A program made the translations under genes and the position numbers. Under the pieces are notes generated by a model, which worked only from the letters and a program-made list of their open reading frames with translations, searched no databases and was not told the DNA's origin. A stretch of DNA of 64,000 bases from Cinnamomum chago (lineage: Eukaryota > Streptophyta > Magnoliopsida > Laurales > Lauraceae). Below are positions 33,689 to 46,165 of this stretch, one piece after another. Location: NCBI GenBank assembly GCA_038049695.1, contig CP142456.1, forward strand, positions 81,367,422 to 81,431,421, given 5' to 3'. Numbering within the stretch: the first letter of the stretch is position 1; each line of letters begins with the position of its first letter.

Positions 33689-35200
33689 CTCCCACCTCCT
33701 GAGAATAAACGTCCGCGATTGAGAAAACGGACAGTTCGGCACTAAACCGCATGGACGAAGGGACTGGACCGACCGAAAAGGCACCGCAATGCGACAACAA
33801 GGTGCGAACCCAGCCTAATGTGGGCCTGGCCCCGGCCCCGCCCACTAACAGTCGGGTTCATGTCATACCTAGACTTAGACCTGGGAATCAGAATACCAGG
33901 AAAAAGACTTGCATCTGGAAGACTCAGATTAGACTTAAAACAAGGACTGAAAACGTTTATCCTATCAAAAACTGTATAGACGGCTAGTTGGATAATGAAA
34001 GGTGGACTATTGTATGGATGTCCCATTTCCTCCAATAGTGCCATCCTAGGATTAGAGATTTTTCTCATCTTTTACACAGTGTGAGAGGGAAATTTTATTG
34101 ATTTATTCTGATCTACTTTTATGTTGAGTTGGAACTCTTTTAAGTGATCCTAGATCAATTGGATAAGGCTTCACTGTTGATGATGAGTAGTATGTACATA
34201 ATATATATATCCTTACAATTTACGGTGCAGACCGTCTAGAGGGGCGTCTAGTGGGCCCACCATGAGACCCCACCGGTCATGAGACAGAAGGGCCGAGGAC
34301 GAAAAGATCCAAGTACGACCAACCTACGTATCAAATTTGAAGTCAATCGAATAACTCTAACCCCTTCATCCGTTGTCAAAAAGTTTAACGACGACTTTAT
34401 ATCAAACAAGAAAAATTGACCCTCAATCCAACTGTCTAGTTCATCAGAATCCATGCAAATTCATTGAATTCGGTGCCTATAAAAGGATTGTGAATGTGTG
34501 GTTAATTTGGATGGATCATAAGATAAGCCCTAGTGGGCGTTCCGAACTGTGCGGGCTTTAAGGACAGTCCTTATAGGACAAGTTCATATATATATATATT
34601 TATTTATAAAAGCAAGGCTCTCCTAAGCTCAATCTTAGGATAAAGTTTTGTAAGCTCATGCTTGTGGGGCCTACCTTTGGTCCATCCAAATGGACCAAAC
34701 ACATGATCCCCCTAAATTGCACATGTCCACCAATTTTTGGTCAGATCCGAATTTTCTAGACCGTTGGATCGACTATGTATCAATCCAAATGGACTATTAA
34801 CCATTAAATCTTTTAGCCCATATGGAGATGATAGAAATTACGGTCGAAGCTAATTTTTTTTATAGAGAAGAGGATTCCAAGGAGTCCTTGAAATCCCCCC
34901 TATGCCCATCCTCATGTGGGTCTCCAAATGGGCCCTACCATACACTTGAATTTATCTTATTTTAAATTTAAATTTAGGAGAGCTGATATATATATATATA
35001 TATTTGTAATAGGGAGTTTGGCATGAAAACAACTGGCCAGTGGTCATGGACCTGAATCTTAAAAGAATCAAAAGGCAAAAGGTATCATCCATGCATAAGA
35101 AATTTTCAGGTCAAGTCCTAATGCTATATGGGTAATCAGGTGCCATTAGTTAGAAACCCGAATAGTCATTATACATATACACAAGCGACAGATGTTGCCA
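33689..35200. other. Intergenic repeat-rich DNA
   Basis: It contains the uninterrupted copy of the small duplication (33737-33806), TA runs at about 34200-34210, 34587-34600 and 34986-35004, and sequence with many GGGCCCACC words, common in degenerate plant elements. No gene is supported; frames at 33742-34068 and 34248-34561 have no domain. Confidence 0.4.
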
Positions 35201-36175
35201 TTACATTTATTTGATGGTCGGATTCACAACTACTCATGCTGACTTTCTTTCGTTTCATTTTAAAAAGAGATGATAGTGTGGTTGGACTGGTGGAGAATTC
35301 AATTCCTCACCAAGAGAAGAAATCCCATGGTTATATTAATGTAAAATGAGGTCACCAGCTCTCCTCCAATACACAGCCACGAAGTGGTTCTCAATGTCAT
35401 CCTTTTCCCTGAATTTTTCTACTCCCAATTAGATGTGCATGTATCCTACAAACTTCATTGTCAATCCTAAGAGACCTCAAAAAGCTGACTTTCCTGGTTG
35501 TAGTTATCCTCGTTTTCCAAGTTGTTGCACTCACACAATCATGCATCTTGGTCATCGTGGTCGACCATCATAGTCCACATCTTTCCCATCTGATTTGTGG
35601 TTTTGTTATTATCTAAAAATATGAAGTCAAGCTTGATAAGATATGACATTTAGTTTTATCTGTATGTCAATAAATTAGTGACAAACGTTTGGGGCTAAAA
35701 CAAAGATATAGTAAGTTATTATAATAATTAAAACTATAAAAGAAGAATCCACTATTATTATTTTTAAGAATTTTTAGAAGAAAATAAAGTGGAAAAAGGT
35801 TTTGAGATTTTATGGTAAAAGGAAGAAATTATCGTAAAAAATATTAATGAGAATCTTGTGATATTGCACCTATAAAATCTTTGTAAATTGAAAAAATACA
35901 TGGGTTGAAAGTCCCTACTAAAAAAGAGAAAACTTTGGATGGAAGCAAAAAGAAAAAATGATATCATTTAAAGAAGGAAAAAAAATGAGAAAAGAAAAAA
36001 AAAATGCATCCATTTTCCTATCAATACCCGGCTGAGGTTCAATCTGTTAGGTATATCGTGTGGCTAAGATGAGTCTCACACCAATGGCCCAAAACACTAC
36101 CCACTCGTTTTGAGCATACTTACCATTAAAACACGCCTGTTTGAAAATGCAAATCAAATCCACATCCAACCAAAC

Positions 36176-36178
<3 letters not shown>

Positions 36179-36207
<29 letters not shown>
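36179..36207. repeat. (GA)n microsatellite
   Basis: About 28 bp of GA repeats in the insertion within copy A. Confidence 0.95.
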
Positions 36208-36900
36208 CGTGTAGAATCATTTTATTCTACATCAATGTCATATATTTATTTAATATATAAAATAAATGATCCAAGGAAAAAAGGTCCCTCACATGGGATC
36301 TATACCTGATGCAAGATAACGATAAAGAGGGAAATTTAATTGCTTTCATCAATGTTGAGGCTCTAGATTTTACATAAATGTTGAAGCATCAAAACTAACC
36401 TCATTACAAGCATGTGCAATAAGTTTTATAATTTATAATTTTATTAAATTAATGGCCTATTGTAGGAATTTCAACGGGCCAATTTCCGGACTGGCCCATT
36501 TCTACTATCAATAGGGATTGAACGGCATGAGTTCAGGTATATATCAGGTCCTAGATACTAAGTTCGAGCCTACCTACTCAAAAAATATGGTGGGTTGAGA
36601 TTGCCCCTTAAAGGTCAGGGTCATACTAAGGTTTGAGTCCGAGTGCACATAGGATCATCCCAGCTCAAACCACACGATAAAAAAATATTGAAAATATATT
36701 ACAACTCTTTGAAGGCCTCAGTTCAACAAAGGCTCAAGTCCATTTAACATCTGAGTCAAGTTGATAAGTTCTATGAGGTGGTCCCACTGAGATGGTGTAT
36801 GGGTTAGATTTATTAAATTCTCTAAAACTTTTATGGGGTAACACATAAGTGAAAGATATTGTTATTTTTGGATCATAAGATCTACATAGTGAGCCCCCTT

Positions 36901-36963
36901 AAAAATGTCTTTTGTGTTATTTTTTAAAGATAAAAATGTCTTTTGTGTTATTTTTTAAAGATT
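36901..36963. repeat. 31-bp tandem duplication
   Basis: Two adjacent copies of a 31-bp unit beginning AAAAATGTCTTTTGTGTTAT, perfect or nearly so. Confidence 0.9.
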
Positions 36964-37439
36964 AACTTTAATTTTAGGGGATATTGATTGAGAGACTTTA
37001 TGAGATAGAGGATATGGATAAAGAGAATTTTTTGGAGAAAAAATTGTGGCGTGTGATGACATAGCACCTTAAAGCACTCTATGTTTTTTCTCTATATTTA
37101 TTTGAGAAGAGAATAATTGGGTGCTGAGGTGGCACCCCCCACAGCCCACCTCCCCCTTTGCTTTAATATATATAATATATTAGGAACTGTTTTGGTGGAA
37201 TTTAATAACCCACCAAAATACAAGAGAGGCGGTTGTTGATTTGCCATTTGGCTCCATCCATTGAACAATTATCTTGTGTGGCATTTTTAGATGTAAGAAT
37301 TAAAATTGATTATTCTTAGTAGTTAACTGATTTTTAATTTGATTGTTAATTAATTAATTTATTTTATTTTTTTACATTTGGATCAAACGTTGTCCTTGCA
37401 TGCTATGTCCCCATCGAGGCTAGTCATCAGCAATGGCTT

Positions 37440-37447
37440 TGCCCTTG

Positions 37448-37488
<41 letters not shown>

Positions 37489-37700
37489 GCTAATTCATGT
37501 GGAATGTGGGGTTCTCTCTCTCTAGCTCATTCATGTGGAATGTGGGGTTCCAAAGGCCTAGATATGTCCCTCTCTCCCCAAAGGCCTAGATATGTCTCTC
37601 TCTCTCTCTCTCATTCATGTGGAAGGTGGGGTTCCAAAGGCCTAGATGGGACCCATCTATTAAGGCGGGGTTTGAAACTCCTAGATGGGACCCATTGCGT
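37440..37700. repeat. Composite tandem repeat of (CT)n with a 22-bp word
   Basis: CT runs alternate with ATTCATGTGGAATGTGGGGT (three times, one varied) and AAAGGCCTAGATATG or AAAGGCCTAGATGGG (four times). The open frame over it is a repeat artefact. Confidence 0.85.
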
Positions 37701-38539
37701 GCATAGAATTTCAAACCCATCAAATCATCTTAACTCCTTGAACCTTGGCCCTCCGGTTGGAAGAAATCATTTTATTTATTTTTTTTAAATCCAACAGTCA
37801 ATCTCATTGAGATGGGTGTAAAAAGAAACTAGATCTTAAGACATCTCACACTGGGTGGGGGAAGGGGTGGCGTTTGGTTTGGGTCATGGCTCCCTAAGAT
37901 TTATTTGCATGTCAATATTATTGCATGTAGTCATTTTTTTCTCCCTTCTTATCTATGCATTCAAATGGACCAAATCGGCCCGATTCTTTACATGAAGTTG
38001 GAACCTATGTATTCAAATGAGTTTGTTTGTTGGCATGGAATTGGATGTATGAGAATTCATTATCAAATGGGTTGATTTGTTTGAATGGAATTGGAATAGA
38101 TAGAGATTTATTGTGAAATGGGCATATCATCTACACAAAATTATCGGCCTATTTATTTACATGGAATCGAAATACATAGGAAGTAATTAATTCAGATATG
38201 CCTATTTATTTGCATGGAATTGAATTAGGGATTCATTGTCAAATGGCCTAAATTCGAATACATAGGAATTCATTGATGGAATGAGTTTATTTACTTGAAT
38301 AGAGTTAGAAAACATATCAAGTGATTGATTCAAATGTGCCTATTTATTCCCACAAAATTAGAATATATTGCATATAAAATTGAAATTCGTATGAAGCAAT
38401 TGACTCAATTGTGCCTATTTATTCTGTATAGAATTAAAATATTTAGAAAGTCGATAATTCAAAATGATCTTATGTGTTTGCATGGAATTAAATATGTTTG
38501 TAGTATTATCTAGATATACATGCTGACATCCACGTACAT

Positions 38540-39210
38540 TTATTTGACTGCTGTATTCACAGCTACTCAAGCTGACTTTCTCTCCTCTTTAAAAGAAGAG
38601 AAGAAAATCCCATGTTTAATGTAAATGCATGGGGTCAACATTCTACTGTAATACACAGCCAGTAACAGCTTCTCTTACTGTCCTCCCTTTTCCTTTTCCT
38701 GTGTATTCTCCATCTAAGATGTGTATGTATGATGCATATTCCTACAAACTCCATTATCAATCCAAACAGACCTCAAAAACAGCTTCCTTCTCAGGCTCAA
38801 TCCAAACAGACCTCAAAAACAGCTTCCTTTTCAGGCTGTAGTTTTCTTCCTACGTATGAGCTTATCCATGCACTCGCTACTATCTTCATTCTTCACTGTC
38901 CTCCTTGTCGTCGTCTCTATAATTCAAAGTCCACATGCTTCCCATCTTATTGGTGGTTTGTTGTTAATAAAAAAAAAATATATCAAGTCAAGCTTGATAA
39001 ATGATGAGGCATGTCATTTAGTTTTCACTTGTCATGTCTAAATATGTGATGTGTGGGTGGAATTTAATTACCAACCAAATGCAAAGGGTGATTGATTTTC
39101 CATTTAGCCCCCATCCGCAAAAACTAATATTCTTGTATTGCATTCTTAGATGCTTGAATAAAAACGATAATTATTAGTGGTTAACTGATTTTTATTCTGG
39201 CAGTTAATGT
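38540..39210 (+). repeat. Copy B of the segmental duplication, contiguous
   Basis: The uninterrupted counterpart of copy A (35200-37345). It contains a 40-bp tandem doubling at about 38761-38840 (TCCAAACAGACCTCAAAAAC units) that copy A lacks, and an open frame with a signal-peptide-like start (listed separately). Confidence 0.65.
38856..39041 (+). pseudogene. Possible relic first exon encoding a signal peptide
   Basis: The frame starts with a typical secretory leader: MSLSMHSLL, then a hydrophobic core SSFFTVLLVVVSIIQ and an A-S-H cleavage-like site (SPHASH). After about 40 residues it becomes uninformative, lysine-rich sequence. The matching region of copy A shares flanking words but not the reading frame. 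I read it as the 5' end of a lost secreted-protein gene. The leader is short and could be chance; no family was recognised. Confidence 0.25.
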
Positions 39211-40024
39211 AAGTCTTGCTTGATTCATCTAATAGTTAAGATTGTCAAATGACTTTTTTTTTTTTAAATAGCTATTAGCATAATAACCCATACTCAGCGT
39301 GGATATGGCCAACATTGCAATTTAAATATTCATGTTTTAAAAGAATTCATAAATTCTAGAAAGAAAAAAAAGGGTTATGAGAGTATATGTTCATGTAATC
39401 CAAAAGCTAGTGGCGTAGATGGAAAAGATGAGAAGTTGAGTGGAAAGGAAATGGTTTATTTTGGATAGAAATGGAGTGTGTGTAGGAAAAAAAAAGTGGA
39501 ATTTTGAAAACCAAGAAGTGGTTTTTAGTGCTTTCCATAATAGTATAATATGGGTAGTTGCATAAGATAAAAAGTAGGGAGTAATTGCATGAGATAAGTG
39601 GGGAGAGAAAATTTGAAAAAAGAATAACTTCTAGTCAAAATCTCAACCAACAGTCAAAGTTAAAGCCAAAACCTTTGGCTTTAATATAGTATAATTGCTT
39701 TACCCTATCTTTCTCAATTAATCAATATTTTTGTGAGAGACTTGGGTGACAAATCCCGTAAGACTAGTGAGCGAGTTTCAGGGGGTTGGATTGGTTGCAT
39801 GGGTCAAATTTATATGTCAGTTTAAGGCTAGTGTGAGAGGCACCTTTAAGGGGGTTGGGCTTACTTTGCAAAGACTGCAATGAGCCCACCTGTGGTCATG
39901 AAAATCATGGTGGAGGTGAGAGATGGAAAGATCTTAATAAGACACGAGAGATGGAAAGATCCTAATGACCACACTCTCCCTCAACCCCAATATAAAACCC
40001 CTCATATTTAATGGTCTTGGAAGG

Positions 40025-40064
<40 letters not shown>

Positions 40065-40115
40065 GAAAGCTTCCTCATCCTATGGTGATGGATGGATGCA
40101 CATGAATGTCCCATA
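40025..40115. repeat. (TA)n run plus short copy of the foldback repeat
   Basis: A TA run of about 38 bp leads into TCCTCATCCTATGGTGATGG and ATGGATGCACATGAATG, matching one arm of 51317-51480, then another TA run. Confidence 0.7.
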
Positions 40116-40316
40116 TATATATATTCTATCAAATAGTGAGTAATACTCTAAAACCCCAATCTTCGACTGCTACTTACCTTTGGTTAAAACTCTTATATTG
40201 CCTTCTAAAATTATTAAATTTGAGGGCCATTGAACCAGGGGTTAGGATGATCTAACAAAGTATAAATCTTGCCCACATATTGGTCTCGTCCAGATCTTTC
40301 AATCCCCTACCTCTCT

Positions 40317-40347
<31 letters not shown>

Positions 40348-41109
40348 ACCCTAGGTGGGCTTCACAAGGGAGTCTACACGAAAGATCCAAGGTGAACACA
40401 ACCTAATTAATATTATATATGTAAGTATGTATACAATATAAGTGCAAAATTTTCTCCTGCCACTGGATTGCATGTGCGGCCAGCTACATGAGGCCCACTT
40501 AGGCTCACCTTTTATTAATGATGCCCCTTTTATGATCTTGATATCCTATGATCTAGCATCATGCCTAATTTTACACATATAGAACTTTTCCTTGCATATG
40601 GAATGAATCTCAAAATAATTTAGGGTGAAGAAGCTATTGGAATATTTTAAGGGTATTAGATCAAGGGCTATGGTAATTTGATGGGGCTCAAGAAATTAAG
40701 CATTAAGCAATATACAGTATGCTCGTAGTCCAGATCAAGATATGGGTTGAGCATGCATCAGGGTTGAGCATGGACCTAGACCCACGTGCAAAGAGGTCCT
40801 TTGTTGCAGTAGTATACTCTAACCCTGACCCTAAAATTAAATGGGTCTGAATTACCAGTGCCATATTTTAATGAGTTAGGTCCAGGACAGATTCAAATAA
40901 ATGGGTGTTCTCGGTTGCCATCCATAGCTTAGATTTATGGAGAGGAAGTCCCATCTGACAGATAAGTGATTCTAGAACTCGATTATGAATGGATTCCCAT
41001 CCGACAGATTAACAATCAAGGGCTGGATTGGAATTGGTTGGCCCATTTTATCCTGATTCAATTCTAACCACTTTGATGATGGAACTTAATGCAATTTGAC
41101 AGTTGGTAT

Positions 41110-41312
41110 TTTAATGTTGAAAAGGGTTGCATGAGTGGTAAGCCGTGTCGGTATCTGAAGTTTGAGTTCCGAGTACGCCATCTCTTTCTGTTTGGAAGTA
41201 ATTTTTTCGTGGGCTTCTTTTCCATTTGAGAGAGCTGTCTACTTAATTAGTATTTGCGGGCTCTCTCTTAGGTCCCGGCCCCTTAGGTGGGTTACCATAA
41301 AATGAAAAAAAA
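41110..41312 (+). mobile_element. SINE-like element
   Basis: An A-box-like TGCATGAGTGGTAAGC is followed about 30 bp later by a B-box-like GTTTGAGTTCCGAG. The element ends near GGTGGGTTACCATAAAATG and an A-rich tail. A clean TSD was not found. Confidence 0.5.
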
Positions 41313-42564
41313 GAAGAAGAAGAGGATTATAAATATGTCAGATATGAAGCCCCTACTTTGATTGGAAATGTGTTAAAAAAAAAAGGCATTATTAATAGTG
41401 ACATATTTAACCTTGTTGAGGGGCATTTTTAACTTTAATCACACCTTTTGAATAAGAGGTTGCATCTGTATTTTCAGATGGCTTCCAAAAGGCCAATGTA
41501 TTTTGTGTGACTAATGCCAAAACATGGGCTAATCCTATACCCGCGAAGCCCACAGTAATCATCTCTATTTTCAACATCTATTTGTCTAAATGTCTAAAGC
41601 GGGTGAAGATTTAAAAAATAAAAGTGTGTGGCACACGATTTTATCCTCGACCTGTTTTAAAGAAGTAGAGGCAAATTCTCTTAGAATAAAAGGCCCCAAT
41701 TATGGGCTTGCGAAAATAAGAGCTTCAGCTAGCCTTTTTTTTTTTCCTTTTGTTTGTTGTAGCTCTTTTTGTATGGATTTATAGAAATAAGAGTAGAAAT
41801 ATCAAACAACTGTTAACAACAAATATTGTAACAAACCCTAACTGATTCTTCCATTTTGATTTTTTTTTTCATTGAAATGATCTACCCCTGAGAAAAAACT
41901 CAGATGACTCAATCATGATTTTGCCAGAACCTACTTTTGCACAAATGCTCCTTTTTTAAGCTTTCATTTAAGGGCCCTACCAACCACTGATCAATCCAAT
42001 TCATTCAAACACACCAGGACGCTTCATTGTTAGGATCCCATCTCTCATTATTTTGGACATTACTCACAATTATACTTTATCACAAAAAGTTCATACATGT
42101 ATAATCATTCAACTTTGAGGACCAAAAACTAAGAATCGAGATTATTCTATCTACTTCATATTACATATTTTCCATTTCTACGCTTTTCTCTTCTTCTTTT
42201 TTCCTATTCTTTCCTTGGTAATCAAGAAGTTCGAACTATTTGTTTTATTGCCAAACTAGCTAGGGCAAGCTTTTGTTAAAATATAAGATGCAGAAGCCTT
42301 TTTTATGTAATCTAAATATATAGGAGCTGTTTTTGTAAAAGCCACCTTAACAGTGATTAGACATATCACTTTGATGAATGTGATGTTTTCGGTCAATGAA
42401 GAGGTTTGATCATATTTAAGAATTTGTCGGCACAAGGTGAGATTGAGTACAAATCAAATTTTGAGATTTGCTCTTGCTGATGTTTGCAGAAGACAAGTTG
42501 CACGAAACTTAATCCAACCCACTAATGTAGCAATAGCCCATTTATATTAAAGGTTAGAAATTAT

Positions 42565-42645
42565 TCCTCTTGTAAGAAGGGCCGGATTTAGTACTGTTGG
42601 GTCAAAGACCTCCCGGATAACCACAGCATAAAAAATAGGAATTTT
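42565..42645 (+). mobile_element. 3' remnant of a SINE family shared with 45985-46165
   Basis: The words GGGTCAAAGACCTCCCGGAT and ACCACAGCATAAAAAAT match the 3' end of the 45985-46165 element (GAGTCAAAGACCTCATGGAT). The 5' part is missing. Confidence 0.45.
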
Positions 42646-44208
42646 TACGAAAAACTACTCTAAAACCTTAATTACACAAAATGATTAACAACGACACTAC
42701 AGCATCGAATTAGGGCCCCATACGTAGCCAAAATGCCAATTTGCCTTGTAAAGGTATCGTTAGGGGAAGAAAACTCGAATAAAGGTTTTTATTTTTTAAA
42801 TGAGCTCTAACGATATCGTTCTAGGGCAAATTGGTCATTTGACAACATCCAACGCTCCAATTTGATGTTTTAAGGTCTTTCTTAATTAATTTGTGTTATT
42901 AGGGTTTATGACTAATCTTCTTGTAAAAGTTCCTAAAAAGTAAAACTAAAAAAGGTTTGAAACTATTTGTGATAGCATGTCATGGGTTCTTACTCTTCTT
43001 AAAACAGGTACACAGCTGTTTAAGGGGAAGAAAATAGGACCAACCATAAATTATACAAGGCCCTGCACCCCCCAACGCCCAGCTGGTTCAGGAGTATTTA
43101 TGACTTTTATGAGTTTGTCTGACAATTTTTTCCTATGTAATGGTTGCCATGGCCCCAGTCCCATTATAACCAATGCTTGGGACCATTGTCACAAATACCT
43201 GAGGTTTTTTTTTATAGAAAAATCACAATATTATAATGAAAATTAAAATGATTGATGGTTTTGAGAATATTGTGATTTTTCATGAGAAGATTTGAGTAGA
43301 ATTAAATTGAAAAATGTTGTTTTTATGATATTAAAACTTTATGATTTTATTTGTTTTAAGCAAGTTTTAATTCTTGTCGTTCACAGCATGGGATGGTCTG
43401 AAAGTGGGTCAGGCCCAAATTTGTTTTCAGGCTGCAGTTCTGCACCCTGATCTATTCCTTGCCGAGGAGGCGAATGGGCTTGACCTAGTGCTGTATTTTT
43501 GGGTTGCATCCACGTCTGTTTTTGGCCCAATAGATATAGGCTTAAAGCCCTGACAGTAGGCCAGCTCGCCCCAAACTATCCAATACAAGGAACCTGGGCC
43601 AGAATATTTGCTAAATCACTAAATGATATGGGCTTTGCAAGTTTCAGGATATCAGGCTGGGCCCAAACATAGGCCAAGTACAGATCTCTGGTGAATGACG
43701 GACTTTTTTATTCTAAGATTAAATGGTCCATTTTGTAGTGCAGTTTGTGCCCATGTTAAACAGTCTCAAATTTCTGGTGGAACACACATATCCAAGCAGC
43801 CCATAAGGGTTTTTTTTTTTTTTTTAGGGTTTGTACAGAAGAGGAGTTCCCACATTTGTGATGCCAGTACATATTTTACTGTCCAAATTCATGTCCACTC
43901 TACACAAACCCAGAAACATGAATCCTGAGTTTGCCCAGTAAGGCTTACATGAGGCCCAAGCCTGCAAATTAAGGCTTGAGCTCGATAAGAGACCGAAACC
44001 CAAAATCCAGAAATGTTCGAGACCGGACCCGGTAAGAGTTTCGGATCCTAAACTCGGGTCCTGATCCAGCCCGTCCAGCCCATCGAACAGCCTGAATCCA
44101 ACAATTATCATATTTGGGCCCGAGCATATCCGAGCCAGAACCAGGTTCCTTGATGGCCCATCTAAGTGTGTCGTGCGGTAGAAAGGATTTGGCCGTCTCT
44201 GATATGTG

Positions 44209-44574
44209 TAGGGTTGTAAACGGGTCGGTTTTGGTCCCCCACCATGGACCCGGAACTGGAACCATTAAAGAGAAGGTGGAACCGGATCCAGACCCGGAAC
44301 AGGTTTCTTGGCTCCAGAAACGGAACCAGAACCATAAATGAGATGGGTCTGGGTTCGGGTCCAAGTTTAGGTAGAGAATGATATTAAAAAAACATGGTTT
44401 TTAGGAGAAATTCTCGAAAATTGAGGTAATATATCTGGTCCACGGGTCCTAACCAAGGTGGAACCGAACCCAGACCCATTTACTTATCGGGACCTAAATA
44501 AGGGCCCAGACCCGGTTTTTAATGGATCGGAACCTCCGGATAATCGGAGAATCGGGTACCCATTTACATCCCTA
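44209..44574. mobile_element. hAT-like non-autonomous element, 366 bp, perfect 8-bp TSD
   Basis: Terminal repeats TAGGGTTGTAAACGGG (left) and CCCATTTACATCCCTA (right) are flanked by GATATGTG at 44201-44208 and 44575-44582. The body is rich in GGAACC, GGTTCGGG and GACCCGG words and non-coding. It belongs to the same family as 56382-57393. Confidence 0.9.
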
Positions 44575-45984
44575 GATATGTGAGGCCCACTTGTACATTT
44601 ATAATCAGGGTGTTCTTCCAAATCGTCCTGATACCATTAAATGGTATCTCCATTGTACTTTCTACAAACAGATATGAATTAAAGGATGGCAGAGGAATAG
44701 GTAAGAATTAAAGGAGAAATTTGAAATATCTAGGGTTCAGAGAATATGGTCCTCTCCATCTCCTTCCCTTTGAGAGAAGGAAAAAAAACAAACAGATTTT
44801 TTTAATTTTTTTGGGGGGGTAGTTAGCTTTAGATAAACCCTAATGGTGGGTAACCCTAGTGGGTACAGTTTATTTTCATTATTTTTGTAGATTCCTATGC
44901 CTGGAAACATACTATCAAGCAACTCATATCCTTTAACAAAACAAACCAACTCATCTTGTAGATTTGTACTAAGAGATATCCATTTCTTTTAGTTGGTTAT
45001 GAAGTAGAATTCTGTCTATTTCAAAATTCTATAATTAAACAATGGAATTAATGACTTATGTATGTAGTGGGGCCTCACTACCTTTGTATTTGGAATAATT
45101 GTAAAAACACTTAACCTCTTTTCTCTTTTTTTTTTTTTTCACTTAGGATCATGATAGATAACATTTATAGTAGCATATTTACTCCTTACACTTTTTTTAG
45201 AGATAGGTGATCATTTGCTTTTAAATTACAATGTACTTTGTAATTGAAAAGCTAAAGAAAAAACATATGTTTTCTTTTTACAACTCTGTAACATACAATG
45301 TGCACCCCATCAAATAATGACACTTATAAGATCAATAACTTTGAAGGCTTAAAAATTAAAGGCTATGGTTATTGAATAGAGTAACATTTGGCATTAATTT
45401 TGGCAGCAAGAAACTATTTAAAATGTAGTTCATTCCATCATTGATAGAGGAAACTATTCAAAATGTAGTTCATTCCATCATTGATACTTTAACTATTATT
45501 TTCCCCATCTGCTCTTGTAAAAGTTCATTTTCCAGTTTCCACAAAAGATGCAATCAATTATGTGGTTTGAACTACCAAATCATAGGCCTCTAAATAGGAA
45601 AGGTGAACAAGTGCACCAATCCATACACTTTATCTGCTACATGATGTAGACACATCAAGTCCTAGTGAGAGCATAGTTTGGGAGACTTTGATTGTCACAT
45701 GTGGAGCACAAGTTTCTTTTTTTTTTTTTTTGGCTTTGTCATTACTCAAGGTAATCTTTTGTTTTACCCAAAAATAAAAAGTACTTGATTAATGGAGCAA
45801 TTGAGGAGGTCATTATCCAATACATGGATTAATTAGAGCAGTCACATTCTATTTTTAAAACAAACCTTTTTTTTTTCTCTTACAAAGTTTTATCTTGGTA
45901 ACATCATCACATTTAGAAAGATAGTCTCGGTAGGATTGGTGATATTGAAGATAAACAATCAATTGATGATAAACCGAGTGAGGC
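44575..45984. other. AT-rich intergenic DNA, no gene seen
   Basis: A perfect 38-bp doubling occurs near 45413-45484 (AAACTATT..AAATGTAGTTCATTCCATCA twice). Poly-T runs lie at about 45129-45140 and 45717-45731. No coding region is supported. Confidence 0.45.
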
Positions 45985-46165
45985 TCGGGCTGCCCACCCA
46001 GATGTTAGTGCAGTGACACAAGGCATAGATTTGATTCTCACGTTTTGTATTTGAAACCATCCTAGACTTGCTTGTAGTGGTGCTCGTAGTACATTTGTGT
46101 GGGTTTAGCAGGTGATTAGTCCTATTGAGTCAAAGACCTCATGGATACCTACGTCATAAATAAAA
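45985..46165 (+). mobile_element. SINE, probable imperfect target duplication
   Basis: A tRNA-like head (B-box-like AGATTTGATTCTCAC at about 46026) is followed by a body ending in GAGTCAAAGACCTCATGGAT and an A-rich tail. The flanks CGAGTGAGGCTC and CGAGTTTGGCTC may be a diverged TSD. It shares its 3' end with 42565-42645. Confidence 0.5.

Larger units (their letters stand above)
35200..37345 (+). repeat. Copy A of an old segmental duplication, split by a 1.5-kb insertion
   Basis: The part 35200-35675 aligns with 38540-39050 through ordered words such as GCTGACTTTCT, AATACACAGCCA, GACCTCAAAAA and GTCAAGCTTGATAA. The part 37185-37345 aligns with 39055-39210 (GGTGGAATTTAATAAC; TTAACTGATTTTTA). 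The intervening 35676-37184 is absent from copy B. The piece matching the possible signal-peptide exon of copy B is decayed here. Confidence 0.65.
39211..43380. other. Intergenic DNA with microsatellites and degenerate repeats
   Basis: It holds (TA)n runs at about 40025-40062 and 40323-40347, a short foldback-family copy at about 40060-40115, a SINE-like element at about 41110-41310 and a SINE 3' remnant at about 42580-42640. The 40455-40500 stretch (GGATTGCATGTGCGGCC, GAGGCCCACTTAGGC) resembles an arm of the 8682-9045 element. No gene is supported. Confidence 0.45.

Noticed and set aside
37378-37788. 136-aa serine/leucine-repeat frame
   Set aside because: It is the translation of CT repeats and the composite tandem repeat.
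43969-44364. 131-aa minus-strand frame
   Set aside because: It crosses the border of the hAT-like element and reflects GGACCC/GGTTCC repeats.
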